Of a DNA stretch of 64,000 nucleotides, positions 32,038 to 41,554 are shown one piece after another. Position 1 is the first letter of the stretch. Each line of letters begins with the position of its first letter. The translations under genes and the position numbers were made by a program. The stretch is from Cryptosporangium phraense. GTDB lineage: Bacteria; Actinomycetota; Actinomycetes; Mycobacteriales; Cryptosporangiaceae. The stretch covers positions 248,001 to 312,000 of the forward strand of contig NZ_VIRS01000004.1 in the NCBI RefSeq assembly GCF_006912135.1, given 5' to 3'. The notes under the pieces are model-generated. The model worked only from the letters and a program-made list of their open reading frames with translations, did no database searches and was not told where the DNA came from.

Positions 32038-32945
32038 CAGGTGATCCCGCGGACGAACGGCTTGCCGAGCGCGCGCGGCTCGCGGCTCTTGCTGGCGAAC
32101 AGCATCATCGCCAGCAGCGCCATCAGGTACGGCGCCGCGACCAGCAGCTGCGAGTTCAGCTGGAAGCCGAGCGCGGGCAGCGCCAGCCGGAGCGCGTCGG
32201 CGAACCCGAAGACCAGGCAGCCGATGAGCGTCCCCTTGAGGCGCCAGGCCCCGAAGATGACGGCCGCGATGACGATGAAGCCTCGTCCGGCGGTCATGTT
32301 CGCGTTGAACGTGCCGACCTCGGCCGTGGCCAGGTAGGCACCGCCCAGGCCGGACAGCACGCCGCAGTAGAGCAGCGCCTGCCGCCGGAGCTTGTTGACC
32401 TTCAGCCCGGTGACGTCGGCGGCCTGCGGGTTGTCGGCGACGGCCCGCAGGTTCAGGCCCCACCGGCTGCGCTCGACCAGCCACCAGGTCAGCGGCACGA
32501 TCAGCAACAGCGTGTACATCGGCCAGCGTTGCTCGAAGAACGACCCGAGGATCGGGACGTCCCGCAGCCCCGGAATGCTCAGCTGCGCGGTCTGGTGGGC
32601 GTCGAACTGGCTGATCGCGATCAGGAAGCTCGTGAGGCCCAGCACCAGCGCGTTCAGCACCAGACCGACGACGAACGTGTTGATCTGGACCCGGTGCGAG
32701 AGGTTCCCGTGCAGCCAGCCGACGACCAGGCCGACGATCGCGCCGGCCAGCAGCCCGGTCGTCGCGCTGCCGGTGGCGCTGGCCACCGCGACCGACCCGA
32801 ACGCTCCGCCGAGCATCATGCCCTCGACCGAGATGTTCTGGGTGCCGGCCCGTTCGGCCAGGTACTCACCGCAGGCCGCGAACGCCAGCGGGGCGGTCAG
32901 CCGGAGGGTGCTGGAGAGGATCGTGGTGATCTCTTCGGTTCCCAT
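32037..32945 (-). CDS. BMP-type ABC transporter permease 2
   Basis: 302 residues, about eight membrane helices; resembles YufQ/NupQ-type permeases of nucleoside/simple-sugar importers (AFAACGEYLAERAGTQNISVEGMMLGGAF near the start is family typical). ATG shares one base with the preceding stop (TAATG). Works with permease 1, the double ATPase and the BMP lipoprotein. Nucleosides or related N-heterocycles are the known cargo of the family. Confidence 0.9.
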   Translation of the reverse strand: MGTEEITTILSSTLRLTAPLAFAACGEYLAERAGTQNISVEGMMLGGAFGSVAVASATGSATTGLLAGAIVGLVVGWLHGNLSHRVQINTFVVGLVLNALVLGLTSFLIAISQFDAHQTAQLSIPGLRDVPILGSFFEQRWPMYTLLLIVPLTWWLVERSRWGLNLRAVADNPQAADVTGLKVNKLRRQALLYCGVLSGLGGAYLATAEVGTFNANMTAGRGFIVIAAVIFGAWRLKGTLIGCLVFGFADALRLALPALGFQLNSQLLVAAPYLMALLAMMLFASKSREPRALGKPFVRGIT

Positions 32946-34144
32946 TACGCGGTCACCTTCTCCGGCTCGGTGGTGGCGGCCGGGACCGGCTCGGACGGCG
33001 GTGTCGTGGCCTCAGCCCGCCCACGCGACCGCACCCGGGCCAGCACCGGCGGCACCACGAACGCGAGCACCAACAGCGACTGGACGACGTCCACCAGGTA
33101 GTTCGGGACGCCGGTGGAGGCGAGGAAGCTCGACCCCGAGCGCAGCGCGCCGAAGAGCAGCGCGACCGGGATCGCGGCGATCGGCCGGGAGCGCGCGATC
33201 AGCGCGACCAGCAGGCCGTCCCACCCGAAGTTGTTCGAGAGCGCGGGCTGCAGGCGGAACACCGATCCGGAGAGGATCACCGCGCCGGCCAGACCGGCGA
33301 ACGCGCCGGACAGGAACAGCGCCGAGCCACCCAGGTAGGAGGCCCGCACCCCGGCGTGGCGCGCGGCCATCGGGTTGAGGCCGAGCATGTTGAGGCGGAA
33401 GCCCCAGCGGCTGCGCCCGAGCAGCACGGCCAGCACGATCGTGAGGATCAGCGCGATGACCAGACCGCCGCCGATCTCCAGGTTCGGGTACTGGCCGAAG
33501 CCCATCAGGCGGACGGCCTCCGGCAGCTGCGCCGACTCCGGCGACGCGATGCTGTCCGCGGACGCCCGGGGCGCCTGCAGCAGCCACGGCACGGAGACCG
33601 AGAAGCTGACCACCTGGATCGCGATGAACGACATCAGCAGCGTGCTGACGACGATGTTCACCCCGCGGGTGTAGTTCATGACCGCGCTGGCCCCGGACCA
33701 GATACCACCGGCGGCCGCACCGGCCAGCAGGCTCAGCAGCACCACGATCGGCCCCGGCAGGGCCAGGTGCAGCGCCACGTACGCGCCGGCCGCGGCCCCG
33801 AGGAGCAGCTGCCCCTCCTGGCCGATGTTGAACACGCCGGCCCGGTTGCTGATGCAGGCGCCGAGCGCGACGAGCAGCAGCGGCGCGGCCGCCTTGAGCG
33901 TCTCGCTCCAGGCCGCGACGTCGGCGACGCTACCGGTGTAGAGGGCCTTGGCCGCGTCGATCGGCGAACCGCCGGTCGCCGAGACCAGGATCATCGACAG
34001 GCCGACGGCGATCGCGACCGCGACGATCGTGATCAGCGTGACCTGCATGCCCCGGCCGCTCGGCCGCATGAGCTCGGCGATGTTGGGGAGCTTTCGTCGG
34101 CTCTCGCGGGCCATGGCCGCGGAGCCGTTGGCGTGCTCGCTCAT
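32945..34144 (-). CDS. BMP-type ABC transporter permease 1
   Basis: 399 residues, YufP/NupP-like. Cytoplasmic N terminus of about 35 residues, then eight or more helices; ACISNRAGVFNIGQEGQLLLG is the conserved family segment, and VRASYLGGSALFLSGAF sits in the later half. A 35-residue Pro/Glu/Thr tail ends the protein. Start overlaps the ATPase stop (ATGA). Confidence 0.9.
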   Translation of the reverse strand: MSEHANGSAAMARESRRKLPNIAELMRPSGRGMQVTLITIVAVAIAVGLSMILVSATGGSPIDAAKALYTGSVADVAAWSETLKAAAPLLLVALGACISNRAGVFNIGQEGQLLLGAAAGAYVALHLALPGPIVVLLSLLAGAAAGGIWSGASAVMNYTRGVNIVVSTLLMSFIAIQVVSFSVSVPWLLQAPRASADSIASPESAQLPEAVRLMGFGQYPNLEIGGGLVIALILTIVLAVLLGRSRWGFRLNMLGLNPMAARHAGVRASYLGGSALFLSGAFAGLAGAVILSGSVFRLQPALSNNFGWDGLLVALIARSRPIAAIPVALLFGALRSGSSFLASTGVPNYLVDVVQSLLVLAFVVPPVLARVRSRGRAEATTPPSEPVPAATTEPEKVTA

Positions 34145-35745
34145 GCGGCCTCGCCCCCGACCAGCAGTCCCAGTCGTTCCGCGGTGGCTTCGTGGATGTC
34201 CAGCACACCGGTGACCCGGCCGGACGAGATCACGGCGACCCGCGAGGCGAGCGCCATCACCTCCTCCAACTCGGTGGTGATCAGAAGCACGGCGACTCCT
34301 CGACCGGCCGCAGCACGCAACCGCTCGTACATGTCTTCGATGGCCCCGACGTCGAGGCCGTGGGTGGGCTGCGCCGCGACCAGCACACTGGGGTCGGTGG
34401 ACAGTTCGCGGGCCAGGACGACCCGCTGCTGGTTACCGCCGGAGAGGTTGCGCAGCGGGGTGTCGATCGACGGCGTCGAGATGTTGAACTGCTCGATCAG
34501 CCGGGTCGCCAGCTTGCGGGCCTCCCGCCGCCTGAGCAAGAACCGGCCGCTGACCCGGCCGAGGTCGGTCATGACCAGGTTGTCGAGCACCGACATGTCC
34601 AGGACGACGCCCGAGCGGTGCCGGTCCTCCGGCACCACGCCGACGCCGGCCTTGTGCAGCGCGCCGATCTTGGTCATCGGCACGGCCGCGCCGTTGATCG
34701 CCACCGTGCCGGACGTCGGCTCGAGCAGGCCGGAGAGCAGGTCGCCCAGCGTGGCCTGGCCGTTGCCCTCGACGCCGTAGAGCGCGAGGATCTCGCCCGG
34801 AGCCACGGTCAGCCCGAAGTTGTCGAGCAGCACCCGGCCGTCGTCGCCCTTGACCACGACGTCGGTCAGCGCGAGCGCGGGCGTCCTGGCTTCGGGGTCG
34901 GCCTTGACCGGAGCTTCGGCGGCGGCCGCCTGGACCTCCTCCGGCGTCGTGTCCTCGCTGATCAGACCGAGGGCAGCGCCCTCGGAGTGCAGCGAGACCT
35001 CACGGCCGACCATCTGCTTGGCCAGCTCGCGCGGCGACGTCTCGGGGGTCGCGCAGCGGAAGGCGACCGAGCCCTTCCGCAGGACCGTCACCTGGTCGGT
35101 GGCGGCCATGATCTCGGCCAGCTTGTGGCTGATCAGGATCACCGCGCGGTTCTCGCGGGTGACCACGTCGCGGAGGACCTCGAAGAGTTCCTGCGACTCG
35201 TTCATCGTGAGCACCGAGGTGGGCTCGTCGAGGATCAGGACCTCCGGGTCGCGCCGCAGGCACTTGATGATCTCGACCCGCTGCCGCTCACCGGCGGACA
35301 GGTCTCCGACCCGGGCGGTCGGGGAGATCGGCAGCCCGTACCGGGTGCCGACGTCCTTGATCTGGTCGGCGATCTCGTCGCGCTTGACCCGCCCGGGCTC
35401 GCCCAGGCTCACGTTCTCCCACACGGTCAGCGACTCGATGAGGCTGAAGTGCTGGTGGACCATTCCCAGGCCGAGTTCGACCGCCGCCTGGGGCGTCGGC
35501 ACCTCGACCTGCTTACCGCTGCGCATGATCGTGCCCTCGTCCCGCTGGACCAAGCCGAGGAGGACCTTCATGAGCGTCGATTTGCCGGCGCCGTTCTCTC
35601 CCAGGAGGCCGTGGATCTCACCGCTACGAACGGCGAGATCCACGGCGTCGCAGGCGACGACCGGACCGAAACACTTCGTCACGCCACGGAGCTCGAGCGC
35701 CGGCGCCTCGAGGTCGCGCGCGCTGTCCGTCTGGCCGTCGGTCAT
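34141..35745 (-). CDS. BMP-type ABC transporter ATP-binding protein (two ABC domains)
   Basis: 534 residues, YufO/NupO-like. First ABC: GLLGENGAGKSTLMKVL, LSAGERQRVEIIKCL, VLILDEPTSVL. Second: LYGVEGNGQATLGDLLSG with a degenerate Walker A, LSGGNQQRVVLAREL, VLVAAQPTHGLDVGAI, where Q replaces the Walker B Glu as usual in this family. An acidic/Ala-rich linker (about 255-290) joins them. Three bases separate its ATG from the BMP gene stop. Confidence 0.93.
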   Translation of the reverse strand: MTDGQTDSARDLEAPALELRGVTKCFGPVVACDAVDLAVRSGEIHGLLGENGAGKSTLMKVLLGLVQRDEGTIMRSGKQVEVPTPQAAVELGLGMVHQHFSLIESLTVWENVSLGEPGRVKRDEIADQIKDVGTRYGLPISPTARVGDLSAGERQRVEIIKCLRRDPEVLILDEPTSVLTMNESQELFEVLRDVVTRENRAVILISHKLAEIMAATDQVTVLRKGSVAFRCATPETSPRELAKQMVGREVSLHSEGAALGLISEDTTPEEVQAAAAEAPVKADPEARTPALALTDVVVKGDDGRVLLDNFGLTVAPGEILALYGVEGNGQATLGDLLSGLLEPTSGTVAINGAAVPMTKIGALHKAGVGVVPEDRHRSGVVLDMSVLDNLVMTDLGRVSGRFLLRRREARKLATRLIEQFNISTPSIDTPLRNLSGGNQQRVVLARELSTDPSVLVAAQPTHGLDVGAIEDMYERLRAAAGRGVAVLLITTELEEVMALASRVAVISSGRVTGVLDIHEATAERLGLLVGGEAA

Positions 35746-35748
35746 ACG

Positions 35749-36834
35749 TCAGCCTCCGAGCTTGCTGACTTCGGTGTCGGGAACGACCTTGCCGCTGCCG
35801 ATGTCCTCGATGAACTGCTTCAGCTTCGCGTTCTGGTCGGCGGTGCCGTTGCAGAGCTTGACGGTCGGAACCGAGTCCTTGCCGAGGTGCCAGTCGCGGG
35901 AGACGCCCATCTTGAGCTTGCCGTCCGCGAAGTCCGAGAGCGCGGCGTTGAAGTACTCACCCGGGTCGAAGATCACCGAGACGGCGAACTTGTTGCCGGG
36001 CTCGCCGCACCGGTCGGTGCCGGGCGTCGACATGAGCAGGCCGTTCTGCGGGGTGGCCAGCGCGGCGACCGCGTCGGTGGCACCGCCCAGGTACGGGTAG
36101 ACGACCTTGGCGCCCTGGTTGATCTGCGCCGTGGCGGCTTCCTTGGCCTTCGCCGAGTCGTTGAAGTCACCGGTGTAGGTGGTGGCCAGCGTCGCGTTCG
36201 GCACGACCTCCTTGATGCCGGCCTTGAACGCCTTGGCCGCCTGGACGGAGAAGTCCAGCTCCGGGCCGGTGATGTAGCCGGCCTTGGTGTAGCCCTTGTC
36301 CTTCATCAGCAGGCCGTTGGCGTAACCGGCGGCCAGCAGCGACTCGTTGATGAAGTCGCGGGAGATCGAGATCTGGGGGGTCTGCTTGATCTCGGCCGAC
36401 GACGGGACGTACCAGGCCGTGCCCTTGCAGACGTCCTCGGCCGAGGCCGGGATCGCGTCCTTCAGCTCGGCCGCACCCAGCGCGACCAGGTCGACCTTCT
36501 GACGGCAGAGGTTGCGCGCCTGGTTCAGCGCGTCCGCCGGGTTGATCGAGCCCACCTTGATGAGCGTCCAGCCCTTGGACTTGGTGAACGCCTCGGCCTT
36601 GGCGACGAAGCTCTCGTAGTAGCCGTTGTCGTTCAGGTCACCGGGGCTCAGCACGCCGACGACGACCTTGCCGTCACCGTTGACGTCCGGCTCCTTCGAC
36701 GCGATGTCGCTGGAACCGCTGGACGAGTCGCTGGAGGTGTCGGCCGTGTCGCTCGGGCTGGTACAGGCCGCGAGAGAGATTGCGACGCATGCCGCGGCAG
36801 CCGCGACACGTACCGCTCGAGTGGTGAGTCTCAT
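35749..36834 (-). CDS. BMP-family substrate-binding lipoprotein (copy 1)
   Basis: 361 residues. Signal peptide with lipobox SLAAC, Ser/Asp-rich linker, then the BMP/Med fold (VGVLSPGDLNDNGYYESFVAKA, LVALGAAELKDAIP, GYITGPELDFSVQAAKAFKAG, VYPYLGGATDAVAALATP). ATG taken with AAGGA just upstream. Binds the cargo outside the membrane for the ATPase-permease genes that follow directly. A second, closely similar protein is encoded at 40352. Known BMP proteins bind nucleosides; a purine-like or other heterocyclic ligand is likely but unproven. Confidence 0.93.
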   Translation of the reverse strand: MRLTTRAVRVAAAAACVAISLAACTSPSDTADTSSDSSSGSSDIASKEPDVNGDGKVVVGVLSPGDLNDNGYYESFVAKAEAFTKSKGWTLIKVGSINPADALNQARNLCRQKVDLVALGAAELKDAIPASAEDVCKGTAWYVPSSAEIKQTPQISISRDFINESLLAAGYANGLLMKDKGYTKAGYITGPELDFSVQAAKAFKAGIKEVVPNATLATTYTGDFNDSAKAKEAATAQINQGAKVVYPYLGGATDAVAALATPQNGLLMSTPGTDRCGEPGNKFAVSVIFDPGEYFNAALSDFADGKLKMGVSRDWHLGKDSVPTVKLCNGTADQNAKLKQFIEDIGSGKVVPDTEVSKLGG

Positions 36835-36917
36835 TGGAGTCCTTCCGAGGTGCGTGGAGCCTTGCAATTCGGTGCCGTTCGGTTTCACGGGGGGTTTCAC
36901 CGAGCGGCGATGACGGG

Positions 36918-37559
36918 TCAAGCGGAGTAAGCGATGCGTTCCTGTTCGAAGAGAGCCTCGCCGGCGGCTGCGACGAACCAGGGAAAGCCCATCCGGCCGA
37001 CCGGGGAGACCTTAGTGGGGTCGATCCGATTAGGACCGGCCAGGATGGCCTCGTCGGCGACGATGCACACGACCTCGGCGAGGACGATGTGGACGCCGGA
37101 GAAGCACGACGTGGGATCACCACGGTCGATTACTTCCACCACGCGGCATTCCATGTGGGCGGGGCTGGCGGCCAGTGACGGCGGGGCGACGACCTGCGAC
37201 GGGATCGTCTCCCAGCCGATGTGCTCGGCCTCGTTGAAACCGGCCGGGAACTCCTTGGCCGCCGTTTCGATGTGGTCGGCGAGCGCGACGCTCGTGAGGT
37301 TGACGACGAACTCGCCCGAGTGCTGGAGGTTGACCCAGGTGTCCTTGGGCTCCGGGGTCGCCTCGCGGACGGTGCCGATCGTGACCGCGATCGTCGGCGG
37401 CTCGCCGCAGACCGGCATGAAGTAGCTGAACGGGGCCACGTTCAGGTTCCCGTCGGCGTCGGTCGTCGAGATCATCGCGATCGGCCGCGGAACGACGAGC
37501 TGCGAGATCATCCCCTGCTTCTGGGCCGGGGTCAGGCCGTCCAGGTTGATTACGGGCAT
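36918..37559 (-). CDS. Flavin reductase-like FMN-binding split-barrel protein
   Basis: 213 residues. RPIAMISTTDADGNLNVAPFSYF-type FMN loop near residue 25 and SGEFVVNLTS, HMECRVVEV typical of flavin reductase/DIM6-NTAB proteins. Would supply reduced FMN to a monooxygenase or reduce a substrate itself. AGGAGAGAG precedes the ATG; its start overlaps the end of the amidohydrolase gene by 10 bases. No flavin-dependent monooxygenase partner is seen in the window. Confidence 0.87.
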   Translation of the reverse strand: MPVINLDGLTPAQKQGMISQLVVPRPIAMISTTDADGNLNVAPFSYFMPVCGEPPTIAVTIGTVREATPEPKDTWVNLQHSGEFVVNLTSVALADHIETAAKEFPAGFNEAEHIGWETIPSQVVAPPSLAASPAHMECRVVEVIDRGDPTSCFSGVHIVLAEVVCIVADEAILAGPNRIDPTKVSPVGRMGFPWFVAAAGEALFEQERIAYSA

Positions 37560-39007
37560 GCGCTCTCTCCTGTCTTCCCGGCGGCGCGATGCTCTGCTCC
37601 GGGCGCGGCCGGCCCTCCCGAAGTCGCCTCGAGGTCGGCCGCGGCGATCCGCGGCCAGCGGCGGAACGGGGTGATCCCGGTCCGGCGCAGCAGGTGGTGA
37701 GAGTTCTCGGCGGCGCACTGGCGCAGGTCGTCGTAGTCGACGTTCTGCAGCTCCTGGTCGCGGACGACGATCTCGCCGTCCACCACCACGTCGCGCACGG
37801 TGTGGCTGGGTGCGCCCCAGACCAGTTGCAGCGCTTCGTCGCCGCGGGGCGTCCAGACCGGGTCGCTGGTGTCGAAGACGACCAGGTCGGCCGCCTTGCC
37901 GACCTCGATCGAGCCGATCTCCTCGCCGAGGCCGATCGCCCTGGCCCCGTCGATCGTCGCCAGCGCCAGGGCCTCGTGGGCGTGCACCGGGTTCTCGTCG
38001 CCCCGGTCCAGCGACAGGCCGGTGAACAGCATGGCCGCCCGCAGGATGTCGGGGACGTCGTTGGCGTTGTGCGAGTCGCAGCCGAGCGCGATCCGGGCAC
38101 CCCGGCGGATCAACGCCACGTGCCGGTTGGCCCGGGTGAAGCCCTGGCCGAGCCGCAGGTACGCGCCCGGGCTGGACGCGACCGCGGTGTCGGTCTCGAC
38201 GATCGCGTCCACCTCGTCGTCGTCCAGCCACACCGCGTGGCCGAGCAGCAGCCGGGGCCCGAGGACGCCGATCTTGTGCATGTGCACCACCGGGCGGTTG
38301 CCCGACCGCTCGGCGTAGCCCGGGATGTCGTTCTGACCCGGCGAGATGTGCCAGGTCATCCTGGTGTCGAGCCGCTCGGCGAGCTCGGCCGCCCCCTGCA
38401 TCAGCGCGTCCGAGACCAGGTCGTGGCCGAGCAGCGTGATCCAGGCGGCGATCCGGCCGGTGGTGCCGAGCTCGGTGACGATCTCCTCCTGGCGGGCCAG
38501 GACCTCGGCCGCCGGGGCGGAGAACGGGAGCCCTTCGGTGTCCCAGCCCCAGCCGTTCAGCCGGGCCCGGATACCGGTCTTCCGGAGGCCGGCCGCCACC
38601 CGCATCGGGTGGGCGACCGTGCCGGGCTCGATGATCGTGGTGACGCCACGACGCAGCGACTCGGCGCCGGTGAGCATCGCCGAGATCTCGTCGTCGCCGC
38701 CGGTGTGCGCGTTGTGCAGGGGCACAGCCCAGTCGAAGATCGCGCTCTGGGCGTCGATGTCGTCCGGGATGCCGCTGCGGGTCAGCGGGTCGGCGGTCGT
38801 GTGCTGGTGGGCGTTGATCATCCCCGGCGTCACGACGCAGCCGGTGGCGTCGAGCTCGGTCGCGCCCGGGTAGCGGCCGCGCAGCGTCTCCGCCGTGCCC
38901 AGGGCCGCGATCCGGCCGTCGACGACCGCGATCGTCGTACCGGTGAGGACCTCGCGGCCGGGAGCCATCGTGACGACGTCCCCGCCGACGATCAGGAGCG
39001 TGCTCAC
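37550..39007 (-). CDS. Amidohydrolase, ATZ/TRZ-deaminase-like
   Basis: 485 residues. Metal ligands HQH-type pair in NAHQHTTADP, His in MTWHISPGQ, His in LLLGHAVWL, Asp in ALGCDSHNANDV; the pattern matches chlorohydrolase/S-adenosylhomocysteine-deaminase/guanine-deaminase-like amidohydrolases that remove amino or other groups from N-heterocycles. A 35-residue Pro/Ala tail ends the protein. GTG start overlaps the quinone oxidoreductase stop. With amidase, formamidase and a nucleoside-type importer nearby, a nitrogen-ring substrate is the best guess. Confidence 0.88.
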   Translation of the reverse strand: MSTLLIVGGDVVTMAPGREVLTGTTIAVVDGRIAALGTAETLRGRYPGATELDATGCVVTPGMINAHQHTTADPLTRSGIPDDIDAQSAIFDWAVPLHNAHTGGDDEISAMLTGAESLRRGVTTIIEPGTVAHPMRVAAGLRKTGIRARLNGWGWDTEGLPFSAPAAEVLARQEEIVTELGTTGRIAAWITLLGHDLVSDALMQGAAELAERLDTRMTWHISPGQNDIPGYAERSGNRPVVHMHKIGVLGPRLLLGHAVWLDDDEVDAIVETDTAVASSPGAYLRLGQGFTRANRHVALIRRGARIALGCDSHNANDVPDILRAAMLFTGLSLDRGDENPVHAHEALALATIDGARAIGLGEEIGSIEVGKAADLVVFDTSDPVWTPRGDEALQLVWGAPSHTVRDVVVDGEIVVRDQELQNVDYDDLRQCAAENSHHLLRRTGITPFRRWPRIAAADLEATSGGPAAPGAEHRAAGKTGESACP

Positions 39008-40038
39008 GGCGTCACCAGAACCTTTCCGATCGTGGTCCGATCCGTCAGGCGGTCGAACGCCGCCGCCAGCTCGGTCAACGGCAGCTCCGCGGCGATCGGG
39101 GCGGTCAGCTTCCCGGACCAGAACGCGGTCAGCGCCCGCCGGAAGTCGTCCGGCGTGTAGGCGCCGGAGCCGAGCAGGGCCAGCTCACGGTGGTATGCGC
39201 CGGGCAGGCCGAAGCTGACCTGGTCCCCGCTGGTCTGTCCCATGAACACTAGACGTCCGCGGATACCCAAAGTGCTCATCGACACCGGCCAAGTGGCCGG
39301 ACCGACATGGTCGAGGACGATCTCCGCGCCCCGCCCGCCGGTGAGTTCACGCACGTAGGAGGCGGTGTCGGCGCCCAGCGGCACGCAGTGCTCGACGCCG
39401 AGCCCGCGCAGGGCGTCGATCTTGGCGTCACTGCTGGTGACCGCGACGACCCTGGCGCCCGCGTCCATGGCCAGCTGGACGGCGGCCAGGCTGACCGCGC
39501 TCGCCGCGGCCTGGATCAGGATCGTCTCGCCGGCCGCGAGCCGGCCGACCGGGAACAGCGCGTGGTAGGCGGTGCTCCACGAGCTCGGCAGGGCCGCCGC
39601 GGTGGTGAGCGCGACCTCGTCCGGGACCGGGTGGCACTGGGCCGCGTGCACCGCGACGTACTCGGCGAAGCCGCCGGGCCGGTTGCCCCCGGTCACCTGG
39701 ACGCTCGGGCAGTAGCCGAAGTCGCCGGCGCTGCAGTAGACGCAGGCGTCGTCGTCGCAGCCGCGGGTGGGGTCGACGACCACCCGGGCGCCGGGCGCCA
39801 GCCCGGAGACGTTCGCGCCGGTCTCGACGACCGTGCCGGCCACGTCCATGCCCGCGATGTGCGGCAGCGAGAAGCCGGGCAGCAGCGCCGGGCCGGTCAG
39901 CTGGAGCAGGTCCATCCGGTTGACCGCGGCCGCTGCGACCTCGATGAGGACCTCGTCCGGCCCGATCGGGGGAACCGGCACGTCCTGGACGGACAGGGCC
40001 TCGGGTCCACCGAAGGCGGTCTGCACCATCGCACGCAT
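39004..40038 (-). CDS. Zinc-binding MDR (quinone oxidoreductase-like) dehydrogenase
   Basis: 344 residues. MDR fold with GroES-like N terminus, structural-zinc-like CDDDACVYCSAGDFGYC (several Cys), and Rossmann segment ILIQAAASAVSLAAVQLAMDAGA where the usual AASGGVG is altered to AAASAVS. C-terminal VLDHVGPATWPVS and IGKVLVTP. Start at ATG with GGGAGG 7 bases upstream rather than an earlier in-frame ATG that overlaps the operator. First gene of the 11-kb transporter operon. May reduce an enone or oxidise an alcohol in the pathway. Confidence 0.88.
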   Translation of the reverse strand: MRAMVQTAFGGPEALSVQDVPVPPIGPDEVLIEVAAAAVNRMDLLQLTGPALLPGFSLPHIAGMDVAGTVVETGANVSGLAPGARVVVDPTRGCDDDACVYCSAGDFGYCPSVQVTGGNRPGGFAEYVAVHAAQCHPVPDEVALTTAAALPSSWSTAYHALFPVGRLAAGETILIQAAASAVSLAAVQLAMDAGARVVAVTSSDAKIDALRGLGVEHCVPLGADTASYVRELTGGRGAEIVLDHVGPATWPVSMSTLGIRGRLVFMGQTSGDQVSFGLPGAYHRELALLGSGAYTPDDFRRALTAFWSGKLTAPIAAELPLTELAAAFDRLTDRTTIGKVLVTP

Positions 40039-40064
40039 GGCGTCCCTCCCTGTCGGTGTAGTCA

Positions 40065-40099
40065 TCTCACATTGCGAGGCAGCGATTCACATTGCATAA
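40065..40099 (-). promoter_or_regulatory. Operator of the transporter/catabolic operon
   Basis: 40065-40079 reads TCTCACATTGCGAGG (13/15 to TCTCGCATTGCGAGA); 20 bases further, 40085-40099 (ATTCACATTGCATAA) keeps the CACATTGCA core. The first site is 27 bases before the ATG at 40038. Same arrangement, two sites in tandem, as in front of the Rieske operon. Confidence 0.6.
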
Positions 40100-40303
40100 C
40101 AGCGATGCGGGAACGATGCCCTCCGGAAGGAAGTCCTGTCAACGAGTCAACGCCAACTCGGGGCCTGGTAACCCAGACTTTTCGCGGGTCCGGCGATGAG
40201 CACGAGAAAACTGGCCCAACGATGTGCTCACGGCGTCTTGCGCGAGTCTTGCGCCCGCGTGACTATCCCCGGCCACCCGTCGATATCGTTTCGGCAACAC
40301 AAG

Positions 40304-40330
40304 GGTCCCGCCGGCTCGGCCGGCGGGACC
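40304..40330 (-). terminator. Rho-independent terminator of the second BMP gene
   Basis: GGTCCCGCCGGC / GCCGGCGGGACC, perfect 12-bp stem with a 3-base loop, 22 bases after the minus-strand stop and followed on that strand by CTTGTGTTG. The remaining gap 40100-40303 shows no other clear feature. Confidence 0.8.
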
Positions 40331-40351
40331 CAGCGCTGGGTGTACCTCGGG

Positions 40352-41467
40352 TCAGCTCAGGTCGAGGTCCTCGTCGAGCTGGCCGTGCTGGTTCACGTAC
40401 GGGGTCGCGGCGATCTTGCCGGAACCGACGTCCGCGATGAACTGCGCCATCTGGGCGTTCTGGGCGTCGGTGCCGTTGCAGAGACGCACGGTGGGAACGG
40501 TGTCCTGCCCCAGGTGCCAGTTACGGGTGACACCCATCGCCAGCTTGCCGTTGGAGAAGTCCTCGAGCGCGGCGGCGAAGTACTCACCCGGGTCGAAGAT
40601 GACCGAGATCGCGAACCGCGGGTTGGTCGAGTCGCACCGGTTGGTGCCGGGCGTCGACAGGATCAGGTCCTTGGAGTTGCCGAGCCGGGCCGCGTCGTCG
40701 GTCGCGCCACCCAGGTACGGGTACATCGCCTGGACGCCCTCGTTGATCTGCTTCTGGGCGGCCGCCTTGGCCAGCTTCCCGTCGTCGAAGCTGCCGGTGT
40801 ACGACGTGTAGAGCTTGGCGTCCGGTACCAGCCGGCGGATGCCGGCGATGTAGCCCTGGGCCGCCCGGGTCGAGAAGTCGAGCTTCGGACCGGTGATGTA
40901 CCCGACCTTGGTGTAGTTACGGCTCTGCATCAGCAGGCCGGTGGCGTACCCGGCCGCGAGCAGGGTCTCGTCGATGAAGTCGGCCGAGATCGTGATCCGC
41001 GAGTTGATCTTGATGTCCTGGTTCGACGGCACGTACCAGGACGTCTTCGCGCAGACCGGCTCGGAGGCGGCCGGGATCGCGTCCTTGAGCTCGGCGGCGC
41101 CCAGCGCCACCAGGTCGACCTTCTGCTGGCAGAGCAGCCGCGCCTGCCGCAGGGCCTCGCCCGGCTTCTTGACGTCGACCAGACCGACCCTCTTCAGGGT
41201 CCAGCCCTTGCGCTGGGTGAACGCCTCGGCCTTGGCGACGAAGCTCTCGTAGTAACCGTGGTCGTTCAGGTTTCCGGGGCTGAGAACGCCGATGACGACC
41301 TTGCCGTCGCCGTTCACGTCCGGGCCGGGTGCGGTGCCCTTGCTGGTGACCGCACCGACGTTGGCATAACTGGTGTCATCGGCCTCTGGGTTGGAGCACG
41401 AGGCGGCAACGAGTAAGAGGCAGGTCGCGGCCACCGCCACTCGGGAGAAGCGAGTAGTCAGTCGCAT
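40352..41467 (-). CDS. BMP-family substrate-binding lipoprotein (copy 2)
   Basis: 371 residues; signal peptide ending VAASC, then the same BMP fold as copy 1: VIGVLSPGNLNDHGYYESF, LVALGAAELKDAIP, GYITGPKLDFSTRAA, MYPYLGGATDDAARL. By eye about half of the aligned residues are identical, and VLSPG-LND, TPGT-RC and FDPGEYF-AAL blocks are shared. No permease or ATPase follows, so it either shares the importer encoded at 32-36 kb with a different ligand or acts as a sensor (inference). ATG chosen with GGGAAGGA upstream; terminated by a strong hairpin. Third gene of the formamidase-PucR group. Confidence 0.92.
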   Translation of the reverse strand: MRLTTRFSRVAVAATCLLLVAASCSNPEADDTSYANVGAVTSKGTAPGPDVNGDGKVVIGVLSPGNLNDHGYYESFVAKAEAFTQRKGWTLKRVGLVDVKKPGEALRQARLLCQQKVDLVALGAAELKDAIPAASEPVCAKTSWYVPSNQDIKINSRITISADFIDETLLAAGYATGLLMQSRNYTKVGYITGPKLDFSTRAAQGYIAGIRRLVPDAKLYTSYTGSFDDGKLAKAAAQKQINEGVQAMYPYLGGATDDAARLGNSKDLILSTPGTNRCDSTNPRFAISVIFDPGEYFAAALEDFSNGKLAMGVTRNWHLGQDTVPTVRLCNGTDAQNAQMAQFIADVGSGKIAATPYVNQHGQLDEDLDLS

Positions 41468-41554
41468 GGGGGTGGGGGTCCTTCCCGGGGTAAGCACACG
41501 CCGTTATTCAGAGCACACTAGCCACACGCAGAAATCTGGCATACAGGTCGGCCT

